Both the position numbers and the translations under genes were made by a program. 64,000 nucleotides of DNA from Streptomyces apocyni (GTDB taxonomy: Bacteria; Actinomycetota; Actinomycetes; Streptomycetales; Streptomycetaceae). The stretch is from NCBI RefSeq assembly GCF_009739465.1, contig NZ_WHOM01000051.1:1-64000 (forward strand). The letters are read 5' to 3'. The notes beneath the pieces are model-generated. The model was not told where the DNA came from and ran no database searches. It was given only the letters and a program-made list of their open reading frames with translations. Of the stretch, positions 26,001-34,227 are shown in pieces (positions within the stretch are counted from its first letter, which is position 1; the number at the start of each line of letters is the position of its first letter).

Positions 26001-26205
26001 CCCCTACCTGCTCGGCAGCATCGACGAGCTGTACCGCATCCGCGAACGCGCACCCCAACTGCGGCCCCACATCAACACCGTCATCGCCCAGCCCGGGCTC
26101 TCGGCAGCCGGGTGCAGCAGCGAGCAGCAGCACCTCCTCGCCGGCGCCCATTCCTACGTCAAGGCGCTCACCAAGGGCACCTTCACCGTGTACTGCAGCC
26201 CGTAG
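23038..26205 (+). CDS. SF2 DEAD/DEAH helicase with C-terminal nuclease-like domain (1055 aa)
   Basis: ATP-dependent nucleic-acid motor of the type found in anti-phage systems. Visible motifs: Walker A VVMPTGTGKTETML near 128-141, DEAH box HLIVDEAHHAP near 240, LLFTATPFREDG, and motif VI MIQFIGRFTRS. The middle 500 residues are unassigned. The last 150 residues contain NEVADLVGI followed by ITLVHCKYS, a D...(H/E)xK arrangement that resembles a PD-(D/E)XK nuclease with a changed acidic residue. The ATG has GAGGAG about ten bases upstream. The nuclease-NACHT gene follows after 140 bases on the same strand, suggesting a shared defence role. Confidence 0.8.
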   Translation: MELRTEQVWAAPQRWAGNTVSQLLVPAGALQVSEDTDCRFVHNVYGRWDIVGDEAAVLNPQLPDDPGETVEWKGPRQLSAPQTVLASYADAIELHDVVREHGLRPPQAGALHSVIGYWYSQLPEPGLVVMPTGTGKTETMLALLVACRPERLLVLVPSIALREQIAAKFESLGILQRQEVVSRDALRPCVGRVTRRFTDVAEAKAFAAACNVVVTTPHVLHHCTQEARDALLSEFSHLIVDEAHHAPASTWTSVIRQFEDRKVLLFTATPFREDGQKIPGRTIFRYPLRQAQAQEYFTRIDYRAVLSLEDNDRKIAELAVQRLRDDLAAGLDHLLMARVNAVRRAREICELYQELAPDLEPVALHDGLAATARKKALAGMDRRSCRIVVCVNMLGEGFDMPQLKVAAVHDVRKSLSPMIQFIGRFTRSASTASSPIGTASVFVARDPAAALSPMRDLLKEDADWNLLLQDITEQSTARGEELSEFGTSFTNIPDGMAVSVLEPKMSAVLHRAPSGEWDPQAAVGRYGEGRVLGQAVATGGDGRVAWFVVEHRTLVDWGAPQFLEQVLYELVVMYFDDERRLLYVYGSHKRGDYAELARAVLGEGSRPVKGLDTFRVFAGLERVVATNIGLLDSRDHFNRFSLLVGSDVFEALDAAARKNRSQTHIIASGIDDGTKVSVCAALSGRFWSPRTAPSLLAWMRWCDEQGTKILDSRVDLENVMAGFIIPVEQTTRPPFPLLGLEWPWQWRAGLGEGPPFAFNGRSHTVTDIGYRVDDFAPEGPVRFSFVSPSWELPYSAEFTDQGLVYSPVGDDALVTVQRAALPAADWINQHKPYLYFAGDRILTPDDRLHAPRTDLPPFDLSLLAPLEWDGVNIQAESMDPERLPHTVQYYMYRYLSEQQHFDILIDDDGSNEVADLVGITADDKDITITLVHCKYSHEPAPGHRVIDLYEVCGQAARGAKWREYGIEALLRTLYNRAAKWAARHPGKSPYLLGSIDELYRIRERAPQLRPHINTVIAQPGLSAAGCSSEQQHLLAGAHSYVKALTKGTFTVYCSP

Positions 26206-26345
26206 CACGGACCCCGCCGGGTGCAGGCATCGGTCCGGTCACCGGTATTTCCTCCAGCCGGTGCCCGGCGCCGGCCAGCAGTCCGCATGACACGTTGTCA
26301 CTATGCTGCTGTGCCAGGGACCGGCCCACAGGGGGGATGTCGGGG

Positions 26346-29177
26346 ATGCAGGATCCGGGCCGTCTTCCGGCGCCCGACGACACGGGTTCGGCGACCGGGG
26401 AGCGCTTCGCCTATCAGGCGCAGGCCGCCCTCCGCGCGGTGGTGGAGATGCTGGCGGGTGGCGGAGTGCTCCATGTGACGTGTGAGCATTTCGAGGATGT
26501 CCTGGTCGCCCGGACCGACGGCACGGTGCGGGGCGGAGTGGCGCTGTGGGACTTCCAGCAGATCAAGTCCCGTGAGGGGCAGAAGAATTGGACCTTGTCC
26601 GGCGTGCTCAGGAGCAAGGCTCTGGCGAGCCTTCTGCGCACCCATCGGGTCTTGAGAGAGCACCAGGACCTCACGTACATTCTGACGGTCGGCGTGGAGG
26701 GTGTGCTGAGCTCCGACGCTGATGTGCGCGCCGTCGCGCAGGGGCGGGGAGGTGACAGCGCGGAGCGGCTGGACAGGATCGCCAGGTACCTCGGTGCGGA
26801 CGCTGCCGAGACTGCGGGGTTCCTGCGGCTGGTTCGTATCGAGGAGTTGCCGGACCGGTACGAGCTGGAGCGCCGCAATCGCGATGCGCTCTTCGATCTG
26901 GCCCCGCATCTTCGGGTCGGGGAAGCCGAGGCTTTACACGCGGATCTCCTCAACCGGGTCAGGCTCGCGATGGACGGGCGCCTGGGGCCGCGTTGGCAGG
27001 CGCTGGTGACACGGCTCGATGTCCCGGAGAGGGTTCTGCGCAAGCGCCTGACGCCGCAGAAACTCCGCGACGTCGCGCTGCGTCTGGACCGCCCGGACCT
27101 GGCCGACTACGTGCGCGCGAGCCGGCGTGCAGCACAAATGCATCCCTACCCCGGGGCCGAGTCACTGTCCATGCCCTCGCTGAGTTCTGTCTACGTGCCG
27201 CAGCGCCTGCACCGGATCACACCTGAGAGCGGGCAGCCGAGCGGCCGTGCGGCGGACCGGTCTCCCGGCGATGTTGCAGACGCCGCAGCGCTCCCGGGTC
27301 GCGCACCCGTGTGTCTGGTACTTGCCGGCCCGGGCGGCGGGAAGTCCAGCCTCCTGCGCGCTGTGCAAGCCGGTACGGCCGAGCGCTGGCCGGCCCCCGG
27401 GGGCCGAGGGCTGCTGGGGGTGACGGTGCCGGCCACGGCGCTGCTCGGCTCTCCCCTGCCGAGCGCTCTGGCGGCAGCGGCAACCAGCCAGCTGGCCGCT
27501 TTCGCACTGCAGCGGACGCTGTCCGACGAGCTCTTTCTCAACAGGCCTGCCCCGGGGGCCTGCTGGATCGTGCTGGTCGACGGACTCGATGAGATCACCG
27601 ACCGGGACGACAGGCAGAACCTCCTGCGCACCCTGACGAACTTCGCCGCCGAGCCCGACCCCCTGTACCGGTTCGTCGTGGCCAGCCGGCCGCTTCCCGA
27701 GAAGGAACTGCGCGTCCTGGGCCCTGGCGTGCCCCGCTACCAGGTGATGCCCTTCTCCCGCAGCGAACTATCCGAGGCGGCCCGGCGCATCCTGGACGGC
27801 TTGGGTGTCCCCGACTCCCGGAACGCGGCACGCCGGTTCGTCCGTGTGCTGGACGACGCCTACCTCACCGATTTCGCCCGCACTCCGCTCATGGCGACGA
27901 TGTTGTGCCAGCTGTATGCCGCAGGTCCCGGGCAGTCGCTGCCGGACACCCGCGGGGCTCTGTACGCGAGGTTCACCGACCTGCTGCACCGCCGTATGAG
28001 CGGCAGGAACCAGTCGGGCGTCCGGAGCCAGGCCGAGGCTGCTCTTGCGCGTTTCGGCCCCACGGCCATGTCGCGGGCCCATGACCTGCTCGATCAGCTG
28101 CCGGAGACGATCGACAGCCTGGCGTTCGGCCGTCACAGTGACAGCGAAGCGTCCTGGGCCGACGCGCTGGCCGCCCTGGACGGCGCCCGGCGTCCCCGTG
28201 CCGTTCCGGAGGACGACTGGAACGGCTTCGTGTCCTCGGTCCTTGGGCGCAGCGGGCTACTCACCCGTACCGGGGACGGTTTCGCCTTCCTCCACCGGAC
28301 CCTTCAGGAGTACTGCGCTGCACGCCACCTCGCCCGCGCCCCCTCTTCCCATGCCCGTGAGCTCGACCGGCTGCTCGGCCCCTGGAAGGAAGATGGAGGA
28401 ACAAACCCGTGGGGTGCGCCGCTGGACACCGCCTCCTACATCGGGTTCCTCATCGACCCCGGAACCGCCTCGCCCGCCGATCCCGCCACTGCTCTGAAGG
28501 ACCTGGCGGTGCCCGGCAATCTCCGCGGGTGCGTGCTGATCGCCACCCTGCTGTCGCTGGGCACCGTGCTCGCCGATCAGTGGAAACCACTGGTCCAGGC
28601 GGCCGCGCAGGCGATGGCAACAGCGTGCGCGGATCCCGTTGGCGAGGCCACCCCGCGTGTCTGGGCAGCGGCCGTGCTGGCGGAACTGGACCTGCAGCGG
28701 GGCACGACCGCGTTGGAGATGCTGGCGGACGATCAAGGTCTGGACGATGAGTTCAACGAGGACCCTCACAGCCCGGACTTCAGCGACCGTCTCCTCGCTG
28801 CCAGGCGGCTGCTGGAGCTGGACCGGCCGCGGGGGGAAGAGGCCTGCTACCGGCTCGTCCACGATCCCGACCTGTACGGCTCCGTCCGGGTACGGGCCGC
28901 TGAAGTACTCCTGTCTTCCGGCGACGAGCGCGCCTGCCGCGCCCTGGAGTACCTCGCCGAAGCGGCGGACCTCCATTTCGACGACCGCCTCGACGCGGCG
29001 AGGCGGCTCGCAACCCTGGACCCTGAAGCGGCCGTTCACTCGCTGCACACAGTGATCGAGGACTACCGGGGTGATCCGGACTGGCTCGACTGGTGCATTG
29101 CCGCCGCCCAGGCGCTGGACGATCTGGGAGACCCGCGCGGTCGGCAGATCACCGACGAGCTCTCAGTCGGCTACTGA
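26346..29177 (+). CDS. NACHT NTPase with N-terminal DUF4297/Cap4-like nuclease domain (943 aa)
   Basis: Bacterial NLR-like defence protein. Residues 15-120 fit a PD-(D/E)XK effector of the DUF4297/Cap4 type: GERFAYQAQAALR, CEHFEDVLV with Glu/Asp near 47-51, and WDFQQIKSREG with QxK near 72-74. The NACHT module has Walker A VLAGPGGGKSSLL (325-337), Walker B IVLVDGLDEITDRDD and RFVVASRPL. HEAT-like helical repeats make up the last 300 residues and would sense the phage signal. The ATG at 26346 is preferred because GGGGGG lies nine bases before it; the ATG at 26337 abuts that run. Family knowledge: related bNACHT proteins cut DNA on activation. Confidence 0.85.
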   Translation: MQDPGRLPAPDDTGSATGERFAYQAQAALRAVVEMLAGGGVLHVTCEHFEDVLVARTDGTVRGGVALWDFQQIKSREGQKNWTLSGVLRSKALASLLRTHRVLREHQDLTYILTVGVEGVLSSDADVRAVAQGRGGDSAERLDRIARYLGADAAETAGFLRLVRIEELPDRYELERRNRDALFDLAPHLRVGEAEALHADLLNRVRLAMDGRLGPRWQALVTRLDVPERVLRKRLTPQKLRDVALRLDRPDLADYVRASRRAAQMHPYPGAESLSMPSLSSVYVPQRLHRITPESGQPSGRAADRSPGDVADAAALPGRAPVCLVLAGPGGGKSSLLRAVQAGTAERWPAPGGRGLLGVTVPATALLGSPLPSALAAAATSQLAAFALQRTLSDELFLNRPAPGACWIVLVDGLDEITDRDDRQNLLRTLTNFAAEPDPLYRFVVASRPLPEKELRVLGPGVPRYQVMPFSRSELSEAARRILDGLGVPDSRNAARRFVRVLDDAYLTDFARTPLMATMLCQLYAAGPGQSLPDTRGALYARFTDLLHRRMSGRNQSGVRSQAEAALARFGPTAMSRAHDLLDQLPETIDSLAFGRHSDSEASWADALAALDGARRPRAVPEDDWNGFVSSVLGRSGLLTRTGDGFAFLHRTLQEYCAARHLARAPSSHARELDRLLGPWKEDGGTNPWGAPLDTASYIGFLIDPGTASPADPATALKDLAVPGNLRGCVLIATLLSLGTVLADQWKPLVQAAAQAMATACADPVGEATPRVWAAAVLAELDLQRGTTALEMLADDQGLDDEFNEDPHSPDFSDRLLAARRLLELDRPRGEEACYRLVHDPDLYGSVRVRAAEVLLSSGDERACRALEYLAEAADLHFDDRLDAARRLATLDPEAAVHSLHTVIEDYRGDPDWLDWCIAAAQALDDLGDPRGRQITDELSVGY

Positions 29178-29216
29178 GCGCGCAGCAGCTCCGCGGCCTC
29201 CGCGTCCTGGTCAAGA

Positions 29217-29594
29217 TCACGATGGCCGATGGGCCAGAGACCAGAGCGTGCCCGGGAGGGGAGACGAGTGTGTTGACCAGCCGCTCGCATCTCGCAGGAC
29301 TGGGGGCGCTGTCATCTGCCGTCTTGGGCAGGAGGGGACGGAGACGCGGAGGGCTGCACGGGCTCGGGCCGGATGGGAGCTTCGGTGGGAATGAATGCGC
29401 CATGCCTGGATGAGCTGACCGAGTCGGCGGGCTGGTGTCTCGCTGGGGGTGAACAGGACGACCGCGACCAGGACAAGAGCGCCTGCCGTGAGCGCTCCAG
29501 CCGTCCAGGCGGACAGGCCGCCACGGACCATGGCCATCGCGAAAGCGGCCGCCGCACCCAGCACGCCGCCGATCCGGGCCGCGGTGCTCACCAT
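29217..29594 (-). CDS. Small two-helix membrane protein (125 aa)
   Basis: Residues 1-55 hold two hydrophobic helices (IGGVLGAAAAFAMAMV and AGALTAGALVLVAVVLF) separated by a short loop; the rest is a basic tail. The start overlaps the stop of the HD-domain gene (ATGGTGA), so it is the third gene of the PadR operon. No family is recognised. It may anchor or be controlled by the HD protein. Confidence 0.6.
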   Translation of the reverse strand: MVSTAARIGGVLGAAAAFAMAMVRGGLSAWTAGALTAGALVLVAVVLFTPSETPARRLGQLIQAWRIHSHRSSHPARARAALRVSVPSCPRRQMTAPPVLRDASGWSTHSSPLPGTLWSLAHRPS

Positions 29595-30427
29595 CGACGT
29601 TCCCGGAAGGCCGCGCGGCGCAGTGTCCAGGACAGCCTGGGTGTGCTGAGCAGGACTCGGAGCGTGAAGCGGGTGCGGGTGCGGCGGGTGGGCAGAGCGG
29701 CCAGTTCCGCGTGCCATTCCTCGCGCCACCGCGCGCGCTGCCGGGTGGGAAGCAGCAGGGTGAGCATGGCCAGCATGCGCGTGGTGACCGCGGATGGGGT
29801 CGATGCGGGCTGGAGGGCGGCCGAGGAGAGGTCGTGCAGTTCACGGCTCACGTCGGCCAGGCCCGCCGCACGCGCCAACGGCGCGATGACGTCGCGGGTT
29901 TCACGGGCGACGAGGTACCGCCTGGCCGGGGCGACGAACGCGATGGTGCGCATGTTGTGCAGCCGGTCGGCGAGGCGGATGGCCAGCACGGCCTCCTCAC
30001 GCGTCGGCTGGAGCGTCGGCGGCCTTGCGGTGTGGAGGTGGAGAGCCGTGAGTGGGATCGCGCCGATCCTGGCGGCGCGGACGGCAGCGATCAGATCGGC
30101 GATCTCCTGCCCGAAGTGCTCGGTCACGCGGCCCGCCGGGCAGGGGGTGTCGTCGATGTCGTGCAGCACGGCGGCGCAGATCACAGGTGGCGGCATGCCG
30201 AGGTCGGCGACGATAGCGGCGACGGCGAGGCAGTGGGTGAGGAACGGGTCGCCGCTGCGGCGGGTTTGGCCCGCGTGCCAGACGGCGGCCTCATCGTGGG
30301 CGTGCTGGATGAGCGAGGTGTCGGCGTGCGGGTGGTGCATACGCACGACGGCCAGGAGGCCCTCCAGGGACGGGAGGGCGCAGCGGCGCTTGTTCGGTCG
30401 GGGTGCTAACCGGCGCCGGGCCCTCAT
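29588..30427 (-). CDS. HD-domain protein related to the RelA/SpoT hydrolase domain
   Basis: 279 aa. The N-terminal 170 residues match the metal-dependent HD fold of (p)ppGpp hydrolases: HAHDEAAVWHAGQTRRSGDP, HCLAVAAIVADLGMPP, and the HD signature AAVLHDIDDTP, then IRLADRLHNMRTI. No synthetase, TGS or ACT domain is present, as in small alarmone hydrolases. The C-terminal 80 residues are helical with TLRVLLSTPRLSW and no assigned fold. The ATG overlaps the padR stop (ATGA), showing translational coupling. The substrate is unproven; (p)ppGpp or another nucleotide is likely. Confidence 0.8.
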   Translation of the reverse strand: MRARRRLAPRPNKRRCALPSLEGLLAVVRMHHPHADTSLIQHAHDEAAVWHAGQTRRSGDPFLTHCLAVAAIVADLGMPPPVICAAVLHDIDDTPCPAGRVTEHFGQEIADLIAAVRAARIGAIPLTALHLHTARPPTLQPTREEAVLAIRLADRLHNMRTIAFVAPARRYLVARETRDVIAPLARAAGLADVSRELHDLSSAALQPASTPSAVTTRMLAMLTLLLPTRQRARWREEWHAELAALPTRRTRTRFTLRVLLSTPRLSWTLRRAAFRERRW

Positions 30428-30768
30428 GACACTCCCCCGCCGTTGATCGGACGGGCGGCCCACCCCGGTAGGGGCTGTTTGCGGCCGCGGTAGGCACGCG
30501 CGAGGGCGTCCCGCGCGTGCTCGGCACCGTCCTCGGCGATCCGGTAGAAGCGACGGCGCGGCCGGCCGGCTCCCTCGTGCAGGGCCGGGTCTTCCCAGGT
30601 GCTTTCCACCCATCCGACGTGTTCCAGGCGGGCGAGGATCGGATAGATCGTGCCCGACGGCAGTCCCGCCAGCTCGCACAGCTCCAGGCCGTAGCGCTCT
30701 TTGGCGGGGTCCTCCAGCAAAGCCCGCAGCACCAGTTGGGTCTGCAGGGTCATACGCAAACTACCCAT
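30424..30768 (-). CDS. PadR-family transcriptional regulator (114 aa)
   Basis: Winged-helix regulator: TLQTQLVLRALLEDPAKERY, GLELCELAGLPSGTIYPILA, RLEHVGWVESTWED and RRRFYRIAEDGAEHARD. Length is normal for the short PadR class. It is first in the operon with the HD and membrane genes and presumably represses it. Upstream sequence has a CCATATATGG palindrome suited to a PadR site. Confidence 0.9.
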   Translation of the reverse strand: MGSLRMTLQTQLVLRALLEDPAKERYGLELCELAGLPSGTIYPILARLEHVGWVESTWEDPALHEGAGRPRRRFYRIAEDGAEHARDALARAYRGRKQPLPGWAARPINGGGVS

Positions 30769-30786
30769 ACTCGTACTCTACATAGC

Positions 30787-30796
30787 CCATATATGG
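30787..30796. promoter_or_regulatory. CCATATATGG palindrome upstream of padR
   Basis: A 10-bp perfect palindrome 18 bases upstream of the padR start, in an AT-rich patch that also contains the only plausible -10-like sequences. PadR proteins often bind AT-rich dyads overlapping their own promoters. Confidence 0.4.
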
Positions 30797-31074
30797 CTTG
30801 CCTAGAAGTAGTGACACCTGGCGAGCCCCTGTGTGTACGGGCTGTCCACCGGCTGCTGGACGAGGCGGAGCAGAACTGACACAGCACAGGCCGGCCGAGG
30901 GCGGCCCCGCCAAGCCGCGCCCACAGCCGTCCCAGGCCACGCACCTGGGACGCCGGAGGGCAGCAGCGCTCAGGGGCCGCCGCCGCGGGGAGCCGAGGCG
31001 CGCGTACACCCGCCGCCTCTCAGCGGGTCACCGGCATAATCGACACGGCCGCAGCAGCAGGACAGGAGCCCGGT
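30797..31074. other. Intergenic region, no gene seen
   Basis: GC-rich sequence between the divergent padR operon and the nuclease pseudogene. Frames here have no ribosome site and resemble shadow coding. An AGGAG precedes the TTG start at 31075. Confidence 0.4.
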
Positions 31075-31723
31075 TTGGTCAGCACGCCCGACGTCCCCGG
31101 CCCGTCCATGGATGCCGTCCCGACCCGCTACGGCGACACCACGTTCCGCTCCCGGCTCGAAGCTGACTGGGCCGCCACCCTCGACGGCAACGGCATCCGG
31201 TGGGAGTACGAACCCGAGACGCTCACCCTGGACTCTGGCACCCTCTACCTCCCCGACTTCTGGCTGCCCGAACTCGGCACCTGGATCGAGGTCAAAGGCC
31301 CCGGCATACCGCGGACCGAGAAGGCCGAAGAACTGGCCCGCACCCGCACCTGCCGGTGCGAAGGCTCCTGCACCTGCCGGTGGCCCGGAGGCGAGTTCGT
31401 CCTCCTCGGCAAGCCGTCCCTGGCCTCCGACTGGAACGAACCCGGCCACCGCCCCCGCAGCGGCTACGCGAACTGGGCAACCCCCTTCGGGCCGACCGCA
31501 TACTTCGTCACCTGCCCGCGTGCACACGGGCGCAGTGGATCACCCTCCGGCGCCCCTGGCGCTGCTGGAGAGAGAACAGGCCCACCGGCCTGTCGACCGG
31601 TTCGTCCGCTTCGTCGAGACCGCCACCGGCACGGGCCTCTTCGCGATGCCCGACCTGGGCGAGCCCTTCACCGACGCGGAACTCGGCCTGACCGACGCCC
31701 CCTCGGAAGATGACGTGCTGTGA
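31075..31723 (+). pseudogene. PD-(D/E)XK nuclease gene broken by frameshifts
   Basis: The first 145 residues read as a nuclease: YGDTTFRSRLEADWAATLDG supplies a Glu, LYLPDFWLPELG the PD, and TWIEVKGPG the ExK. The frame is lost after YFVTCPR (near 31516): the next expected residues CTRAQWITLRRPW appear in another frame, and the C-terminal DRFVRFVETATGTGLFAMPD appears in a third. At least two indels between 31515 and 31590 are needed. TTG 31075 has AGGAG upstream and is the likely start. The intact protein would be about 210-215 aa. Confidence 0.65.
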
Positions 31724-31985
31724 TCAGCACTTCCCTTGGGGCTGGCCAGGGCGGCCCGGCCTGGCTGCCGAGCGCCGCAGGACTGCCGTCCGCGGCTGGC
31801 TCCGCGTCGAGCCGGCCCTTCTCGGCCCCGAAGCAGCGCACACGGTTCCTGGCCTACCTCTACCTCGGGGGTGAGCAGGTCAAGATGGGCTCGCATCCGT
31901 GACGAACACCGGAGCCTCGATGGTGCGGGGCCGGGCGGTGTGGCGCCCGTCATCAAGGTGGCCCCTGCGGCAGGCGGGGAGGCGG

Positions 31986-32738
31986 TCAGCGTCGTCGCCA
32001 CTGCCACCAGCGCTGTTGTACACCGGTTGCGGTGCTGGCTGTTGCGCCGTGGTCGGCGTGGGCGAGCGGAGCGGTGAGCGTGACAGGCGAGTTGTCGCCG
32101 GTGATGATGCTGATGCTCTGAACGGCCCTGTGGACCTGCTCCGGGGTGGGCGTGCCGGATCCGGCCGGCATCGTGGAACGCAGTTCGGCGACGAACTGCG
32201 TGAGGCGGGTACGGACTTGGTCGAGGATGTCGTGCAGAACGGAGGGAGAGACCGCCCAGTACAGGTCGTCGATGACGACGGCTCGGCTGCGGTAGCGGTC
32301 CATCACGCTCATCAGCGTGCGCAGTTCGGCCGCGCCAGGAAGGCTGAGGTGGACTGCCTGGCCGGGAGGGGTCCGGTCGATCAGGTTCTGCAGCTGACCG
32401 ATGCCGAACGTGATGGTCACTTCTTCGTTGATCTTGCCCCGTGTGATCTCGGGGAGGTTCAGGGCGCTGATGGTTTCACCATGGCGTTGCCAGGTCAGCG
32501 AGTGCGAGTCGGCCTGGATGGGCGCGCGCGGGCGCCGGTAGTCCGGAACACCGGAGGCGGGTTTGCCTCCGTAGCCCTTGAGTTCGTTGAGAGCCCATTG
32601 CTTCAGAGGCTGGGAGGCGGCGTGGCCGCCGATGACGAGCGCGAGGCGCAGCAGTCCGGCAAGCGGGGCGGTGTCGTCGAGGACGCCTTGCTCCAACTGT
32701 TCCACGGGCTGCGGCCTCTGGCGGGTGGGTTCGGTCAT
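31986..32738 (-). CDS. AbiTii-domain protein (250 aa)
   Basis: The N-terminal 75 residues match the AbiTii domain found in abortive-infection proteins: LEQGVLDDTAPLAGLLRLAL, then QPLKQWALNELKGYG and VPDYRRPR. The middle is helical (INEEVTITFGIGQLQNLI, VMDRYRSRAVVI). Near the C-terminus is ITGDNSPVTLTAP followed by an Ala/His stretch, nearly the same as in the neighbour's SVQVTAGDNSPVTVNAP. The gene overlaps the upstream gene by four bases (ATGA). The shared tag suggests the two proteins interact or are exported/assembled together (inference). Confidence 0.75.
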   Translation of the reverse strand: MTEPTRQRPQPVEQLEQGVLDDTAPLAGLLRLALVIGGHAASQPLKQWALNELKGYGGKPASGVPDYRRPRAPIQADSHSLTWQRHGETISALNLPEITRGKINEEVTITFGIGQLQNLIDRTPPGQAVHLSLPGAAELRTLMSVMDRYRSRAVVIDDLYWAVSPSVLHDILDQVRTRLTQFVAELRSTMPAGSGTPTPEQVHRAVQSISIITGDNSPVTLTAPLAHADHGATASTATGVQQRWWQWRRR

Positions 32739-33787
32739 CTACCCAGCGCAAGATAGGCGACGACGGCACCGGCTACCGTTCCCAGAGCGCTGACGGCACC
32801 CCAGAAGATGGCGCTGCGGTACCACGGCGCTTGTGGGGCCGTGGCGGGGTCTGCCGGTGCTGGCTGGCCGGCACTCGCGTGGGCGCCGTGGGAAGCGTGC
32901 GCATGAGGGGCGTTCACCGTGACGGGTGAGTTGTCGCCGGCGGTGACCTGGACCGAAGGGCCTGGCTGGGGTTGTTGCGGTGCGGGATGGTGGCCTCTTC
33001 GGCTCATGGTGTTCATCAGCTCCTTGTAGCGGTCAAGTACGGTATCGCGGGCCTGGGAGAGATCGCGCAGGGTCTGGGCGTAGCGTTCGGGGGCGGTGCG
33101 CCGCCACTCCGGGGGGATTTCGGTGTATGCGGCGTCATGGTCGGGGGTGAACGTCCCGCCAATCTCGTCGAGGAACCGGGCGAGGGCGTCCGTGAAATGC
33201 TGGTGCGCCGTTTCGAGTTCCGGGTCGACGAAGTCGATGACGTCGCGCTGCAAGGCCTCCAGGGCCGAGTCGACGCCCTCGGTGACGAAGTCGGGGATGC
33301 GCCGCATCGGCATGCGCCGGGAGAGATGGACCAGCCAGGCAGCGTCCGCCGGGGCCGCTTCTGCTACCCGCGCGGACTTGGCCCGGTCGGAAACCGTGGC
33401 CGTCACCGATGCTCCCTCCCGGTAGGCCGCCGCGACGAAGCCTTCCAGCGCCTGCCTGACGGCTTCGGTGTGACGGGTGAAGGCTGCATCGTCGAGAGCG
33501 CACAGGCGCTGCGCGCTGCCGTAATTGTGTATGTGCAGGTCGAATTGGGTGTCGGCGGCAGCCCGGGCTGCCGTGTAGAGGTCCTCGGCCGCCGCCGTGA
33601 CATGCGGGGCAGCCGCCAGTTTCACCTCGTGCAGCCTGTTCTCCAGGTTCATGACCGCCACATCCACCTGGGCGACCGGCTCCGGTACGGGCGCGTCTGC
33701 CGACGGGGCGGGAGAGGCCAGCCAGCTGCGGATGAGAGCTCCTTGGCCTGCCTGAGCCGCCTGCAGGAATGTCGCGTGGTAGCTCAT
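32735..33787 (-). CDS. Hypothetical protein with C-terminal membrane anchor, partner of the AbiTii gene
   Basis: 350 aa, start ATG with GAGGAAGG upstream. The first 270 residues are mostly helical with no known domain (FDLHIHNYGSAQRLCALDDA, WLVHLSRRMPMRRIPDFVTE). Then comes the AGDNSPVTVNAPHAHASHGA tag, a short Pro/Ala linker, and a transmembrane helix (AIFWGAVSALGTVAGAVVAY) ending in a basic residue. It is the first gene of a two-gene operon with the AbiTii protein. A membrane-bound effector with a cytosolic AbiTii partner is one possible arrangement. Confidence 0.7.
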   Translation of the reverse strand: MSYHATFLQAAQAGQGALIRSWLASPAPSADAPVPEPVAQVDVAVMNLENRLHEVKLAAAPHVTAAAEDLYTAARAAADTQFDLHIHNYGSAQRLCALDDAAFTRHTEAVRQALEGFVAAAYREGASVTATVSDRAKSARVAEAAPADAAWLVHLSRRMPMRRIPDFVTEGVDSALEALQRDVIDFVDPELETAHQHFTDALARFLDEIGGTFTPDHDAAYTEIPPEWRRTAPERYAQTLRDLSQARDTVLDRYKELMNTMSRRGHHPAPQQPQPGPSVQVTAGDNSPVTVNAPHAHASHGAHASAGQPAPADPATAPQAPWYRSAIFWGAVSALGTVAGAVVAYLALGR

Positions 33788-34227
33788 GGGCGGCCTTCCT
33801 CGTCACACTGTGATCGGTTGATTCTGCTGCACAGCACTGCGTTGTCACAGCGGTGATCTGTTCCCTGCCGTGTCCCCGTACGGAGTGCCGGCAAGCCGCT
33901 GTTCGCCCGCCGTAGGACAGTTCGCCGATCTGGCGCGGTCGGCTGGAGCAAGGCCCGGCCGGCTGCAGTTCGTGACGTGCCGGGCCGGAGCGTCTGGCAC
34001 AGGACACCGGGGATACCGTGCACCAGGCCCGGCGGAGTCCCCAGGCATCGGCATCAAGGCGTCGCCGCTGTGTTCCGGGCACTCGCTGGCGGCTTCGGCG
34101 GTATCGCCGTCGGGGCGAGGGAAAGCGGTCATGTTCCGAGCGAGTCAGGCCATGGGCCCGCCCGCGGGGATTGCTCTGCCTCTGCCGGGGGCAGCTGTGG
34201 TGTTTTGACCTGTGGTGGGGGCGGCGA
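33788..34227. other. Intergenic region between divergent genes
   Basis: 440 bp that should hold promoters for the AbiTii pair (minus) and the Mrr-type gene (plus). No gene, tRNA or clear repeat is seen. GGTGGGGGCGG just before 34228 can serve as a ribosome site. Confidence 0.4.

Noticed and set aside
25128..26345. N-terminal extension of the NACHT protein to 1349 aa
   Set aside because: It is antisense-like Arg/Pro-rich sequence lying over the helicase gene; GGGGGG and ATG at 26346 mark the start.
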